64,000 nt of DNA from Opitutaceae bacterium (GCA_028691845.1 JAQUYL010000005.1:1-64000); one strand, 5' to 3'. Numbered from the stretch's first letter, positions 45,429 to 54,067 are shown. The notes: generated by a model not told the origin, from the sequence alone. A program made the numbers and translations.

Positions 45429-46220
45429 TTATTGCCACTCCTTGAGGGCGTTGGGATTGATCAACTCGCGAAAAACTTGGTCCAAAGTGTCATGCAGGCT
45501 CGCGATCCGTTCAAGCACCGCAGCCGACGAAAAAGCGAACGCCGCCAGGTCAAAATGGTCCGTGTCCAGCAGTGCGAATCGCGTGTTGAGCTGAACCGGC
45601 CGGCGAAACGTGACGCCGACCGGCAGCAGGTCCACCGGGAACGCCAGACCTTGCACTGCCTCGGTGTAACGTGCGACCAGCCGACGCTGTTCGCCAACGC
45701 GAATCAGGCTCTCGGTGCTCTGGCCCAAGCGCTCACCGAATCGCCCGAGCGGAACGCCGAGCAACTGCCGGTTCACATACCATTCCAGCGGCTTGCCCTC
45801 AGCGGGCTCGATCAGGTCGACATATCGCAGCCCAACCCGGACACCCTGCTGCGGCTTGGCCCGCCGCTCCACCACTTCCAGCCCCAACCGGAGGTCCTCC
45901 GCGAAGGTTTCGTAAGAGGTGTAATTTGTGGTTTGGCAAGTGACGCTGCCGCGATCCACCAGCAGCGACCGGCGCTTGTCGCCGTGCACAAATTCCCATT
46001 GGGGATTTCGCTCCGTCGTCTGCTTGCCATCCGGAGTTCCCCGGATGATTTCGATGGCTCGCTCCGAGTATCCGGTAAACCCTGCCAAGCGCAACTCGTC
46101 TTGAATTTCGGGTATAACCTTGTCCATCGCCAGAATTGTCTCAAACCGGACTTGGCCGAGCACAAATACCAGCGGGGACTTGCTTAGTCTCAAAGCAGGC
46201 AGCGTTCGCTTCATTTCCAT
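45429..46220 (-). CDS. TIGR04255-like family protein
   Basis: The protein has 263 residues from ATG 46220 (46214 also possible). The N-terminal pattern SKSPLVFVLGQVRFETILAM, then GFTGYSERAIEIIRGTP, a central strand-rich region (RRSLLVDRGSVTCQTTNYTS) and YVDLIEPAEGKPLEWYVN match the sporadically distributed TIGR04255 family as I know it. No biochemical role is established for the family. It is first in a compact three-gene operon within probable integrated DNA. The 241 bp upstream should hold its promoter, but I cannot place one. Confidence 0.8.
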   Translation of the reverse strand: MEMKRTLPALRLSKSPLVFVLGQVRFETILAMDKVIPEIQDELRLAGFTGYSERAIEIIRGTPDGKQTTERNPQWEFVHGDKRRSLLVDRGSVTCQTTNYTSYETFAEDLRLGLEVVERRAKPQQGVRVGLRYVDLIEPAEGKPLEWYVNRQLLGVPLGRFGERLGQSTESLIRVGEQRRLVARYTEAVQGLAFPVDLLPVGVTFRRPVQLNTRFALLDTDHFDLAAFAFSSAAVLERIASLHDTLDQVFRELINPNALKEWQ

Positions 46221-46461
46221 TAGATCGGATACGTTACAGATAACTTGACATATTTGAAGCGGAAAAGGTTCCAACTTTACACTGCCCCTGTTCTGCATCG
46301 CCGCTTTAGTGGAAGTCGTTGTGCACAAGGCTTCTCCTACGCAGTGAAAGCGGGAGGCATTCCTCGCATGTAAGGTGGTAGAAGCAGTATGGGTTCAGGA
46401 GCGGCATCGTCGGATTGAAACGCAAGGTAATCGTGCATGACCTTGGGTTGAGGCGCAAATC

Positions 46462-46689
46462 TCATGGTGCCGCCGGGCTGTGAGGCGCCAATGCCACCAG
46501 ACTGGCATCCAGCAGGGCGAATCGTTGTATTGTGCCAATGGCGACCGCGACGATTTCGAGGTCGGCGTGCGTGTGTCCAAGCTTGGCCAGTAGTTGCAAC
46601 GCGGCGTCCGTGGCATCGACAGCGGTGAAAGTCTCGATGTGGTGCCCATCCGCCGGCACATCGTAGGCGACGACTGTGTAGATATTCAT
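46462..46689 (-). CDS. Small hypothetical protein, 75 residues
   Basis: ATG 46689 gives MNIYTVVAYDVPADGHHIET, a beta-alpha-beta-like start (hydrophobic YTVVAYDV, then DATDAALQLLAKLG and LEIVAVAIGTIQRFALLDAS). It has good GC3 and balanced composition, so it is likely real. I recognise no family. It lies on the same strand between the HepT/MntA pair and the TIGR04255 cassette, with about 160-240 bp on each side. Confidence 0.55.
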   Translation of the reverse strand: MNIYTVVAYDVPADGHHIETFTAVDATDAALQLLAKLGHTHADLEIVAVAIGTIQRFALLDASLVALAPHSPAAP

Positions 46690-46853
46690 GGGCGTCTCAC
46701 AGGATTCCGGCGGACCTGGAGGAATAAAACCCGAGGCCCATCGGGTCCGACTCGGGCCGGGCTAGCACGACGTGATCCGCCAGCTCCGCCTGTCACTGAC
46801 GACCGATCGAAGCTGTTTCTGTTTGAGAAATGCCTCCCCAGGCTGGCGAGAAA

Positions 46854-47237
46854 TCATTCATGGCCGGGCTGGTTCTGGCCCTTGGGCGTGCGTCCCTTGA
46901 AGTAAGCCTCCAGCGCGGCAATCAACGGCTCAATTTCCTTCTGCGTGACCGCCCAAACGATCTTAAAATCGACCGCCCCGTAGTCATGGGCGATGCGGTT
47001 GCGCATCCCGCGAATGCTTCTGAAGGGGATGCCCGGCAAGGCGGTCTCGGTCGTCTTGTCGATCTTGTGCGCCGACTCACCCAAAACGGAAATCCGCAAG
47101 GCCACGGCATCGCGTTTTTCGCTGTTGTGCCAGAACTCCTCGAACGTGACGCCCGCCATGTAGCTGTGAATGAGCCGCACGGCCTCCAGCATGTCATGCA
47201 GGTAGGCGTCCTGGGTCTTGGGCGCGGGTTTAGCCAT
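46854..47237 (-). CDS. hepT: HepT-like toxin (DUF86/HEPN)
   Basis: This 127-residue alpha-helical HEPN protein has the active-site motif RGMRNRIAHDYG, fitting Rx4-6HxY of HepT toxins. These enzymes cleave RNA unless neutralised or AMPylated by a MntA nucleotidyltransferase. Its start (47237) overlaps the stop of the mntA-like gene at 47230-47232 by 8 bp, the usual tight pairing. It probably stabilises the accessory region or acts in stress or phage response. Confidence 0.88.
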   Translation of the reverse strand: MAKPAPKTQDAYLHDMLEAVRLIHSYMAGVTFEEFWHNSEKRDAVALRISVLGESAHKIDKTTETALPGIPFRSIRGMRNRIAHDYGAVDFKIVWAVTQKEIEPLIAALEAYFKGRTPKGQNQPGHE

Positions 47238-47667
47238 GATAGATCACCTTCGCGTCGGCGAGGATCGACTCGCGTCGATACGGATTGGTCATCTGCTCCA
47301 CCGAGTCACGGGTCAGCAAATGCACCGGCACGCCCAAAATGGCAGCCATGTCGTCCTCCATCGTGAAAAACCGTAGGCCCGGGTTACCGGCAAAGGTCGC
47401 GAGCAAATCGACATCGCTGCCGCGCTTGGCTTCACCGCGCGCGGTTGAACCAAAGGCTTCCAAGCGGTTGATGCCCGCTTGGCGGCAATACGCCGCCAGC
47501 ATGTTCGCGATGGCCTCCGGGGCCGGCGGCACACGCAAACGGCGCGGCGCCGGTTTCTCGCCGGCGCGCACCGCGTTCCAAAACGCCACAGCCTTGGCCC
47601 GGTTGGCTGCGGTCTTCGCCAGCGACCGGGCCATACCACCCTTTCGACTGAAGGCCGTGTGGTTCAT
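47230..47667 (-). CDS. mntA: MntA-like nucleotidyltransferase antitoxin
   Basis: The protein has 145 residues from ATG 47667 (an internal ATG gives a shorter start at MARSLAKTA). The minimal nucleotidyltransferase signature GSTARGEAKRGSDVDLLATF contains the GSx10DxD catalytic motif. The preceding helices (IANMLAAYCRQAGINRLEAF) fit the family. MntA antitoxins AMPylate HepT. The N-terminal 40 residues are longer than in minimal MNTs. The gene is upstream of, and overlaps, hepT. Confidence 0.88.
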   Translation of the reverse strand: MNHTAFSRKGGMARSLAKTAANRAKAVAFWNAVRAGEKPAPRRLRVPPAPEAIANMLAAYCRQAGINRLEAFGSTARGEAKRGSDVDLLATFAGNPGLRFFTMEDDMAAILGVPVHLLTRDSVEQMTNPYRRESILADAKVIYHG

Positions 47668-47744
47668 GCTAAATAAGCTAAGCGCTTAGAATAATAATGT
47701 CGATTTAAATTCCAAAAACAACTGTCAGATAGGTAATTCCGCCT

Positions 47745-47922
47745 TTATCCAAAGGCATACCAGTCGAGGTTTAAGGCAATGGCGAAGGCCGCAACCCGCA
47801 TGAACGAACGAGCCGATTCGCCGGATTCGTTGTAGCTCTGCATGACCGGTTCGATTTGACGAACCAGCTTCCCACGCCATCCGGTGCAACATCACGAGAG
47901 TGACTGCGCTGGCCGGGCTCAT
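47745..47922 (-). pseudogene. Small frameshifted gene at the end of the T4SS/pilus operon
   Basis: ATG 47922 overlaps the preceding stop as ATGA and starts MSPASAVTLVMLHRMAW. In that frame the sequence then turns unnatural. A second frame, entering around 47870 and reading KLVRQIEPVMQSYNESGESA through to NLDWYAFG and stop 47745-47747, looks like genuine protein. A 1-bp indel near 47868-47875 would join them into roughly 58 residues. The family is unknown. A genuine 65-residue protein in the first frame, ending further left, is the alternative. Confidence 0.35.
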
Positions 47923-48071
47923 CGGAATGAGCCTCCCGCCTCCGGAAGCAGCACGACAACTTCCACGCCCGCGATACCCAGCCTCCGCATCGCGCCGGTC
48001 ACAGGTGAAGAGGCGAAGCCTTCGACCATGACCGGCGCGAACAAAATGAAGGCGAGCGGGCGGATACTCAC
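47919..48071 (-). CDS. 50-residue membrane-like peptide in operon
   Basis: GTG 48071 overlaps the upstream stop (GTGA) and its own TGA overlaps the next ATG (ATGA). Overlapping both neighbours in this way is strong evidence for a coupled gene. The product starts MSIRPLAFILFAPVMVEGFA and contains a second hydrophobic stretch (GIAGVEVVVLLP). It is too short to assign. It is probably a small membrane component or helper. Confidence 0.45.
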   Translation of the reverse strand: MSIRPLAFILFAPVMVEGFASSPVTGAMRRLGIAGVEVVVLLPEAGGSFR

Positions 48072-48502
48072 CCGGCAGCCACGCCCACCCCGGCCCGCGG
48101 AGCGGCCAGCGCCTGCCGGTTCTGGCGGTCCATCTCCCGCAGCACCTCGCCAACAAACGCCTTGTCGTGAAAATAGGGGTTCACGCCCTCCAGCTTATGG
48201 TCGATCCGCAGTTTGATCTCGGGCGCCTGTTTGTCGTAGAACTCCCGTGCGCCCGGGAGCTGCTTCAAGACCACCTTCATGTCGGACTCGTACTTCTTCT
48301 GGTCCTTCCAAATGATGAGCCGCACGGCCCGGTCGGGGTCGGTTTTCACCAATTTGGTGTAGTATTCGAAGTCACGCGGCCTCGCCGCGATATGCGCGTC
48401 GATCTTCTGATCGACCGCCGGATTGTTGGTGTTACCCGCCGGTTCGTCCGGCGGCATTTCCACGCTCTGGGGATTGTTTTTGGATCGGATAGTCATGGGC
48501 AT
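48068..48502 (-). CDS. Hypothetical soluble protein in T4SS/pilus operon
   Basis: The protein has 144 residues from ATG 48502 (48496 also possible). It starts MPMTIRSKNNPQSVEMPPDE, so no signal peptide is present. The centre is charged and helical (RPRDFEYYTKLVKTDPDRAV; KKYESDMKVVLKQLPGAREF), ending GVNPYFHDKAFVGEVLREMD. Related proteins occur in mobile regions of Verrucomicrobiota in my memory, but I can name no family. It lies 76 bp after the previous gene and is coupled to the 50-residue gene. Confidence 0.6.
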   Translation of the reverse strand: MPMTIRSKNNPQSVEMPPDEPAGNTNNPAVDQKIDAHIAARPRDFEYYTKLVKTDPDRAVRLIIWKDQKKYESDMKVVLKQLPGAREFYDKQAPEIKLRIDHKLEGVNPYFHDKAFVGEVLREMDRQNRQALAAPRAGVGVAAG

Positions 48503-48578
48503 CAGAGTTCGCGCCGGCCACTTCGGGATGTGCGGGCCGACGACTGGAGGCACTGGCGGAAGCTTTCCGCCGCTAAAT

Positions 48579-48812
48579 TCACTTGAGGACCTGGTTGGGC
48601 ATCTCGGGCACCGCGATGCCCCGCACGGCGCGAAGCAACAGCTCGAATTGTCCGCACAGTTCCGCCGCGTCATGCCGGGCCATGGCGAAAGCTATAAGCG
48701 CCTTGGCGTCGAGCGGGGGATTCATGGAGCCGAACTCTCGGTTCAGGCGGTCAGCCGCGTCGAAGTATTCGGCGGCCACGGTTTCGGGAACAGTCACGGA
48801 TAATGTGATCAT
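48579..48812 (-). CDS. Small hypothetical protein, 77 residues
   Basis: ATG 48812 starts MITLSVTVPETVAAEYFDAA, followed by helices (DAKALIAFAMARHDAAELCG; QFELLLRAVRGIAVPE). It could be a ribbon-helix-helix-like or small accessory protein of the element, judging only by size and the beta-start VTVPE. No family is recognised. It lies 20 bp after the GspM/PilO-like gene, so it is in the same operon. Confidence 0.5.
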   Translation of the reverse strand: MITLSVTVPETVAAEYFDAADRLNREFGSMNPPLDAKALIAFAMARHDAAELCGQFELLLRAVRGIAVPEMPNQVLK

Positions 48813-48832
48813 GGGACTTCTTTGTTATGTTA

Positions 48833-49498
48833 TTATGCGAATATGTCAAGACTGAACCGGCGCGCGCCGGGTGTCGGGTCGGAAGGGAGGGAGCCAAGGC
48901 CGGCCCGGAGCGAGGCGGATGCGCCGGAGGGCCCCGGCCGGCACAGCGACCGGACGCGCCCGACTGCCGACGCCTTTGCCGGATCGTTTTTGGCCGAAAC
49001 GGGGGCCGGGCGAGGGTCGAGCCCGGGCTGCGTTTCACCTGCCTCGCCCCGAACACGGATCGTGACCTGGGCTTGGGTGAAGACCCGCCCGTCGCCGCGC
49101 AATTCGACCTGCTCGATGAAGACGCCGGGCTGGCGTTCCAGCTCGGCAACGTCCGCCAGGACATCCGTCCAGTCGTCCGGCCGCGACCCGCTCCGGGACA
49201 ATAGCCATCGACCGCGGGTGTCGGGTTGCCAGGTCCAACTAGAACCAAGCCGGCTTTTCAAATCGGCCAGCGGCACCGGCACGACTCGCCGGGCGAGCTG
49301 GTCCCGCTCGGCGGACAATCGGGCGCGAGTGGCGTCGTCGTTCGGTCGCAGGTCCGTGGATTCGGCCTGAAGCGCCGCGAATACTGTGTCAGCGGGTTGC
49401 GCCGGCGGCCACGAGCGCCAAGCGGCGAACACGCCGCCGCACAGGAGCACGCTGCTGAAGAGCCGAACCCACGGCCACGCTGTGACGGCCTGCTTCAT
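48833..49498 (-). CDS. GspM/PilO-like inner-membrane assembly protein
   Basis: In this 221-residue protein one N-terminal helix (WVRLFSSVLLCGGVFAAW) is followed by a coiled region (ATRARLSAERDQLARRVV) and a small alpha/beta domain with VFIEQVELRGDGRVFTQAQV. This is the plan of GspM/PilO proteins, which with GspL/PilN link the ATPase to the periplasmic parts. Sequence likeness is weak, and the call leans on order: it follows the GspL-like gene with a 4-bp overlap. A basic, glycine/serine-rich C-terminus of about 45 residues is extra. Confidence 0.6.
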   Translation of the reverse strand: MKQAVTAWPWVRLFSSVLLCGGVFAAWRSWPPAQPADTVFAALQAESTDLRPNDDATRARLSAERDQLARRVVPVPLADLKSRLGSSWTWQPDTRGRWLLSRSGSRPDDWTDVLADVAELERQPGVFIEQVELRGDGRVFTQAQVTIRVRGEAGETQPGLDPRPAPVSAKNDPAKASAVGRVRSLCRPGPSGASASLRAGLGSLPSDPTPGARRFSLDIFA

Positions 49499-50679
49499 GG
49501 GGAGAGGCCCCGGAGGGTGAACGCCCCGTCCGACTGGACCGCGTAATGGACGTCAGGCCCGAGCTGCTTGGCCCATGGTTCGCCGGCCCCCGGCTTTGCC
49601 CACCCGCCCAACATGAACGCCTCTGCCGTAACCTGGAGGGTGGTCACAACCACCTTGGAAGGCACGGTCGTAGCGACCTTGTGCAGGAACTCGGCGACCC
49701 GCGGGCTCTGCCGGCTCAAGGCGGCGATCTCCGCGCGCAGTGAGGAGATTTCAGCCCGGTTGGCGCGCAAATGCTCGACCTCGCCCTGCAACTGCCGCCG
49801 CGCAACCACGCGCTCCGCCTCATCGGTCCGGGCCCGGACCCAGGCACGCGCATAGCCGGCTCCGCCGACCAAGGCCGCAAGGAAAAACACCAGTGAGACC
49901 GCGGCGGTCACTCGGGAAGCAGTGAAATGCGGCACCGGTGGCAGCAACTGGGCCGGGTGCTTGGGCGGCAAAGGGGCCGGCTTGGCCAGCGCCGCCGGCA
50001 GGTTGAAGATACCGACGACCTGATTGCCATCGAGCGCCAAGCGCTCCTCCAGCGTTTCCATCAACGCCTCGTCGGTTACCACGCACAGCACGAATTCCGC
50101 GGGATTCTCCGCCACCATCGGTCGCAAGTGCGCAATCACGGCTTCCAGCGCGTCGCTCCCCTTCCCGATGTGCACCGACCGAACACCAGCCGCGGAATGC
50201 CGGTAAATGCAGAACCGGTCGGCATGAAGAGCGAAGATGGTCATGGCGCCCGATTCGGACAGGTCGGGGGGCAGCGCATTGAGCCAGGTGGGCAGCGGCC
50301 ACACGCTGTCCACCGCGAACCCGTTTTCCTCGAGTTGCTGGACGAGCGCAAACAGCGCCGGGCGGGTTTCGTGGTGAAGCAGCGTGCTGAAGGATTCACC
50401 GGCGGGCAGGATCGGCTCGTAGCCCCAGACGAGACCCGGGTGCGCGACCACCGGGTGCTCCTCGGCCAAGGCGAGCGCCAGAGTCGCCCGGTTGGCGTGG
50501 GGACAGACGGCCGGCACGGTCACAAAGTCCTCCGGCTGGTAGATGACGCGCAGCCGGCGGTTTCTTTCGGGCCACACCGCGGCCAGCATGGCCGCGGCCT
50601 GGCCCATGCCGGCGAACGGCACCGGCATTTTCTGACGGGGCAGCCACCAGCGGTCGCCCCAGAGGAGAACGGTGGTCAT
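49495..50679 (-). CDS. GspL (PilM-PilN fusion)-like protein
   Basis: In this 394-residue protein the first roughly 235 residues are a cytoplasmic actin-like domain, truncated relative to PilM (LRVIYQPEDFVTVPAVCPHA; GAMTIFALHADRFCIYRHSA). A helix (SLVFFLAALVGGAGYARAWV, about 262-281), a coiled coil (VEHLRANRAEISSLRAEIAA) and a small C-terminal domain with KVATTVPSKVVVTTLQVTAE come next. This is the fused architecture of GspL, equal to PilM plus PilN. It would join the ATPase to the inner-membrane platform. The start lies 1 bp after the pilin stop. Confidence 0.72.
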   Translation of the reverse strand: MTTVLLWGDRWWLPRQKMPVPFAGMGQAAAMLAAVWPERNRRLRVIYQPEDFVTVPAVCPHANRATLALALAEEHPVVAHPGLVWGYEPILPAGESFSTLLHHETRPALFALVQQLEENGFAVDSVWPLPTWLNALPPDLSESGAMTIFALHADRFCIYRHSAAGVRSVHIGKGSDALEAVIAHLRPMVAENPAEFVLCVVTDEALMETLEERLALDGNQVVGIFNLPAALAKPAPLPPKHPAQLLPPVPHFTASRVTAAVSLVFFLAALVGGAGYARAWVRARTDEAERVVARRQLQGEVEHLRANRAEISSLRAEIAALSRQSPRVAEFLHKVATTVPSKVVVTTLQVTAEAFMLGGWAKPGAGEPWAKQLGPDVHYAVQSDGAFTLRGLSP

Positions 50680-50680
50680 C

Positions 50681-51430
50681 TTAGAGAGCGGTCAAATAGA
50701 TATAAACGTCCGTCACGCCGTTGAGCGGAGCGGCATACGCCACGAGCCCGCTGTCGGACGCCGCACCCTCCACGGGCGCCAGTTGCGGGCCGTTCATGGC
50801 GAGCGCCAGTTGATAGGCGTCCTTGGCCGGGCAGGCCGGGATGGCGAGGTAGGCGACGATCAGGTTCGCCGTCAGATCATTGACCCCGTCGAGCCGGAAG
50901 TTGGCCCCGAGCCCCACCGACGGCAGCGTCCCCGGCGCCGACGAGCGCGCCTCGACCCGGGTGACGGCGGACCAGTTGCGCTGCGGGGCGGCATCGGGAG
51001 TGACCACGAAGGCCTGCAAAGACTGGTTCCAAGTCATTTCGTTGCCGGTGCCGGTCGAAGCAAAGAACTGGCTGCCCATCCGCAGATTGAGCGGGCGTTC
51101 GAGTTTGCCTGCGGCCAGAAGCACGGCATCGAGCCTGGCGCCATTGCCCTTGGCGACGTCGGTGGCGCCGGAGAGCGCGGCTCCCGAGCACGGAATGCCG
51201 GTGCCCTCCGTGCGCGGCATGCTGCCGCTGCCGCCGGGCATCGCAATGTAATCGGTGATCGCGGTTTTCAGCGTATCGACCGTCTTGGCGACCTGCTGGA
51301 TGCGGGCGTTGCGCAGCGCGTCAAAGCCTTTGGGCAAGAGCAGTCCGACCAGGACGGAAACGATGGCGAGGACGAGGACGAGTTCGAGGAGCGAGTAGCC
51401 ACGGGAAGCGTTTGGATGTTTTATTCTCAT
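50681..51430 (-). CDS. Type IV pilin-like protein (prepilin), N-terminal motif
   Basis: The protein has 249 residues from ATG 51430. The prepilin motif is clear: a short basic leader MRIKHPNASRG, then YSLLELVLVLAIVSVLVGLL. Cleavage after Gly11 would leave Tyr1 and the conserved Glu5. The helix is followed by a long soluble domain (LKTAITDYIAMPGG and a C-terminal PLNGVTDVYIYLTAL). The size is that of a major or minor pilin. It is 40 bp after the ATPase. No prepilin peptidase gene is in this window. Confidence 0.88.
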   Translation of the reverse strand: MRIKHPNASRGYSLLELVLVLAIVSVLVGLLLPKGFDALRNARIQQVAKTVDTLKTAITDYIAMPGGSGSMPRTEGTGIPCSGAALSGATDVAKGNGARLDAVLLAAGKLERPLNLRMGSQFFASTGTGNEMTWNQSLQAFVVTPDAAPQRNWSAVTRVEARSSAPGTLPSVGLGANFRLDGVNDLTANLIVAYLAIPACPAKDAYQLALAMNGPQLAPVEGAASDSGLVAYAAPLNGVTDVYIYLTAL

Positions 51431-51470
51431 GGGAGGTTGTTGAGTTGTGGGCCTTCCGGCCCGGTGAAAA

Positions 51471-52664
51471 TTAAAGGACGCGGGCGACCTGCTCGACCGT
51501 GGTGAGTCCCGCTGCCGCCGCTGCGACACCGTTCTGCCAGAGGGTCGCGTGACCCTCGCGGTCGCGGAGCGCGGCTAATTCCTCAAATGGTGCGTCGGCC
51601 GCAATCAGCGGGATGAATTTCTGGGCGGGAATGACTTCGTGGATTGCGAGCCGTCCGCGGTAGCCCCGACCCCTACACGCTGGGCAGCCGGCGGCCCGGC
51701 AAAATTGCGCCTGCGGCATCCGATGCGTTTCCCGGAGCCGGTCATTCTCGGGATGCGGCTCCTTGCACTCAGGGCAGAGTTTTCGCACCAGTCGCTGGGC
51801 GGCCAGTAACCGCAGCGACGCGGCCAGCAGAAAGCTCTCCACTCCCAGGTCACGCAATCGCGGCACCGCCGAGAGCCCATCGTTCGTATGCAGCGTCGAA
51901 AGCACCAAGTGTCCCGTCAGCGCGGCACGGATCGCGAGCTGCGCGGTCTCGGCATCGCGCGTCTCGCCGACCAGGATGACATCCGGATTCTGGCGGAGCA
52001 GCGAACGCAGAGACGTGGCAAACGTGAGCCCGATCTTCTCTCGCACTTCCGTTTGTCGGATGCCGGGAAATTCATACTCCACCGGATCCTCCAGCGTGTG
52101 AATGGCCCGCTCGCGATGATCGAGCAGGTGCAGCGCACTATGCAGCGTGGTCGTCTTGCCGGACCCGGTCGGCCCCGTGAGGTAGACGAGTCCCGCCGGT
52201 CCGGTCAGCGCTTTTTGCAGCGCCTCCGCCTGGTCCGGGGCCAGTCCGAGCGCGGCAAAGGACTGGTTCGGCATCGTCTGGTCGAGGAGCCGGATGACCA
52301 GACTCTCGCCATGGACGGTCGGGAGCGTGGAGAGCCGCAGATGATACCGCTGACCGTTCTCGCGGAACACGGCGCGGCCGTCCTGCGGCAGCCGCTTTTC
52401 CGTGATATCCATCCGCCCGAAAATCTTGCCTCGCGCCAACACGGGGTCGCGCTGCGGTAACGGCAGCGCAACATGATCGCGCATTTCGCCATCGAGCCGG
52501 AACCGGATGAGGAGGCCGGTCTCCTTCGGTTCGCAGTGGATGTCACTCGCGCCTTCGGCGATGCCCGCGCGCAGAATGCGTTCGAAAGTCCGGGTGGTAT
52601 CGTCACCCACGGTGGTTCCGCCGGCGGCGGCCGCCGGTCTGCTCACTTTCAGAAAGTCGAGCAT
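51471..52664 (-). CDS. GspE/PilB-type pilus or secretion ATPase
   Basis: The protein has 397 residues from ATG 52664; its ATG overlaps the secretin stop by 1 bp. It lacks the long N-terminal domain of T2SS GspE. The core is intact: ASDIHCEPKETGLLIRFRLD, Walker A TGPTGSGKTTTLHSA, Asp/His boxes (HTLEDPVEYEFPGIRQTEVR), Walker B-like NPDVILVGETRDAETAQLAI, and a zinc-binding set (CPECKEPH ... AAGCPACRGRGYRGR). It powers assembly of the pilus or pseudopilus at the inner membrane. Confidence 0.92.
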   Translation of the reverse strand: MLDFLKVSRPAAAAGGTTVGDDTTRTFERILRAGIAEGASDIHCEPKETGLLIRFRLDGEMRDHVALPLPQRDPVLARGKIFGRMDITEKRLPQDGRAVFRENGQRYHLRLSTLPTVHGESLVIRLLDQTMPNQSFAALGLAPDQAEALQKALTGPAGLVYLTGPTGSGKTTTLHSALHLLDHRERAIHTLEDPVEYEFPGIRQTEVREKIGLTFATSLRSLLRQNPDVILVGETRDAETAQLAIRAALTGHLVLSTLHTNDGLSAVPRLRDLGVESFLLAASLRLLAAQRLVRKLCPECKEPHPENDRLRETHRMPQAQFCRAAGCPACRGRGYRGRLAIHEVIPAQKFIPLIAADAPFEELAALRDREGHATLWQNGVAAAAAGLTTVEQVARVL

Positions 52665-54067
52665 CAGTAGCGGACGAGCCGGGGCGTGAGGAAAATCACG
52701 AGCTCCGTGCGGTTGCGCAAGGTGGCCTTGCTCTTAAAAGCGCGCCCCACGAGCGGCATGGCGCCGAGAACCGGCACGGCCCGAGTGGTTTCACCGGAGT
52801 CCTCCGAGATCAGCCCGCCAATGACAGCCGTTTCGCCGTCCCGCAGTCGCACGATCGTCGAAGCCTGTTTAACTTCCGTGACCGGTGCGGTCTGCCGGCC
52901 GTCCGGACTCGTCACGATCGATTGCAGCCGGGTGATGGCGGGCAGCACGTCGAGGGTGATGACGCCGTTGCCGTCGATCTGCGGTGTCACCGCGAGAATC
53001 GTGCCGATGGTGATGGTCGAGACCGAGAAGTTCTCCTGCGTTTGGTTGAACGGGGTCGTCGTCCCCGGCTGGTTGAAGGTGGTCGACTGTTGCAAACGGA
53101 AGAACGGTCTGTCTTCGCCAATTTTGATAAAAGCTGTCTGGTTGTTGAGGGCGCGGAGCCGCGGCTGCGCCACGGTCTTTAGGTCGCCCTGCTGTTTGAG
53201 CGCATTGATGACGGCCGTCGCTCGGCCCAAACCGAGGTTGGCTGTGAAGGTATTCGCGCTGAGGAGCGTCCCGCCTACACCGGCGACATCGACGGGGGCA
53301 CCGGCAGAAATTGTTGTCCGGCCGTTCAATGAGCCCGTTGCCAGGTCCCAATCGACGCCGAGCTTTTGCTCATCGTGCAGGGTGACCTCGACCAGCCGGG
53401 CCTCGATTTCGACCTGCTGGGTGATGCGCTGGTTGACGAATTCGATGAAGGCGCGCACGACTTCGTGACGGGAAATGGGAGCCGTCACCTGGACGACACC
53501 GCTGAAGCGATTAAGGACGAGACTGTCGCCGTCCTTCAGCATCGTGTGCAGCTCGGCCTCCAGCGTCGTCCAGAATGTGTTCTGATTCTCTTGCGAGATG
53601 GAAATCTGCGTCGCATCCGTGGCGAGTCCGTTGGTGCCGAGCATTTGTGATTGCGGAGTGGTCACGGCGGTGGATTGCCCTGGGCCACTCCCGCCATTGT
53701 TTGCGCCGCCCAGCGTGATCGAGGCGCTGCCCGAGCCACTGCGGGTGAGCTGGGGATAGTCGATCGGATAAAGGACCGTCTTGAGCCGACGGACCATGAC
53801 GGTGCCGCCTGCCTCCTCAAAATAATAGCCGAGCGGCGCGGTCAGCGCATTGAGCGCACCGCGCAAAGATCCCACGGGAAGCTCTACCGTAACTTTGCCC
53901 GCGAGGTCGGGCTCCGCCAAAATAGTAGTTTGGCTGGTGCGACCCAAAGCCTGCAGGGCGGAGGCCAACGGCGCATTTTCGAACCTGAGGGCGGCCACCG
54001 GCCGATCCAGCGGTGCTCCGGCGGCGCCAACTGCGGACGTGAGGAAAAGCAGAAGAGCAATTCTCAT
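52664..54067 (-). CDS. Secretin (GspD/PilQ/BfpB family)
   Basis: This 467-residue protein has a signal peptide (MRIALLLFLTSAVGAAGAPL), so it is not a lipoprotein, and is relatively short. An STN/N0-like domain (AALRFENAPLASALQALGRT) and one ring-building domain are followed by the C-terminal secretin region: EIEARLVEVTLHDEQKLGVD, GGLISEDSGETTRAVPVLGA and LVIFLTPRLVRY. It forms the outer-membrane gate of the pilus or pseudopilus machine. It lies 12 bp after the Ig-repeat gene and overlaps the ATPase gene. Confidence 0.9.
   Translation of the reverse strand: MRIALLLFLTSAVGAAGAPLDRPVAALRFENAPLASALQALGRTSQTTILAEPDLAGKVTVELPVGSLRGALNALTAPLGYYFEEAGGTVMVRRLKTVLYPIDYPQLTRSGSGSASITLGGANNGGSGPGQSTAVTTPQSQMLGTNGLATDATQISISQENQNTFWTTLEAELHTMLKDGDSLVLNRFSGVVQVTAPISRHEVVRAFIEFVNQRITQQVEIEARLVEVTLHDEQKLGVDWDLATGSLNGRTTISAGAPVDVAGVGGTLLSANTFTANLGLGRATAVINALKQQGDLKTVAQPRLRALNNQTAFIKIGEDRPFFRLQQSTTFNQPGTTTPFNQTQENFSVSTITIGTILAVTPQIDGNGVITLDVLPAITRLQSIVTSPDGRQTAPVTEVKQASTIVRLRDGETAVIGGLISEDSGETTRAVPVLGAMPLVGRAFKSKATLRNRTELVIFLTPRLVRY

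Noticed and set aside
47725..48156. 143-residue minus-strand ORF
   Set aside because: Its first half is out of frame with the coupled genes at 47919-48071 and 48068-48502 and is Arg/Cys-rich. Only the downstream part from ATG 47922 was considered.
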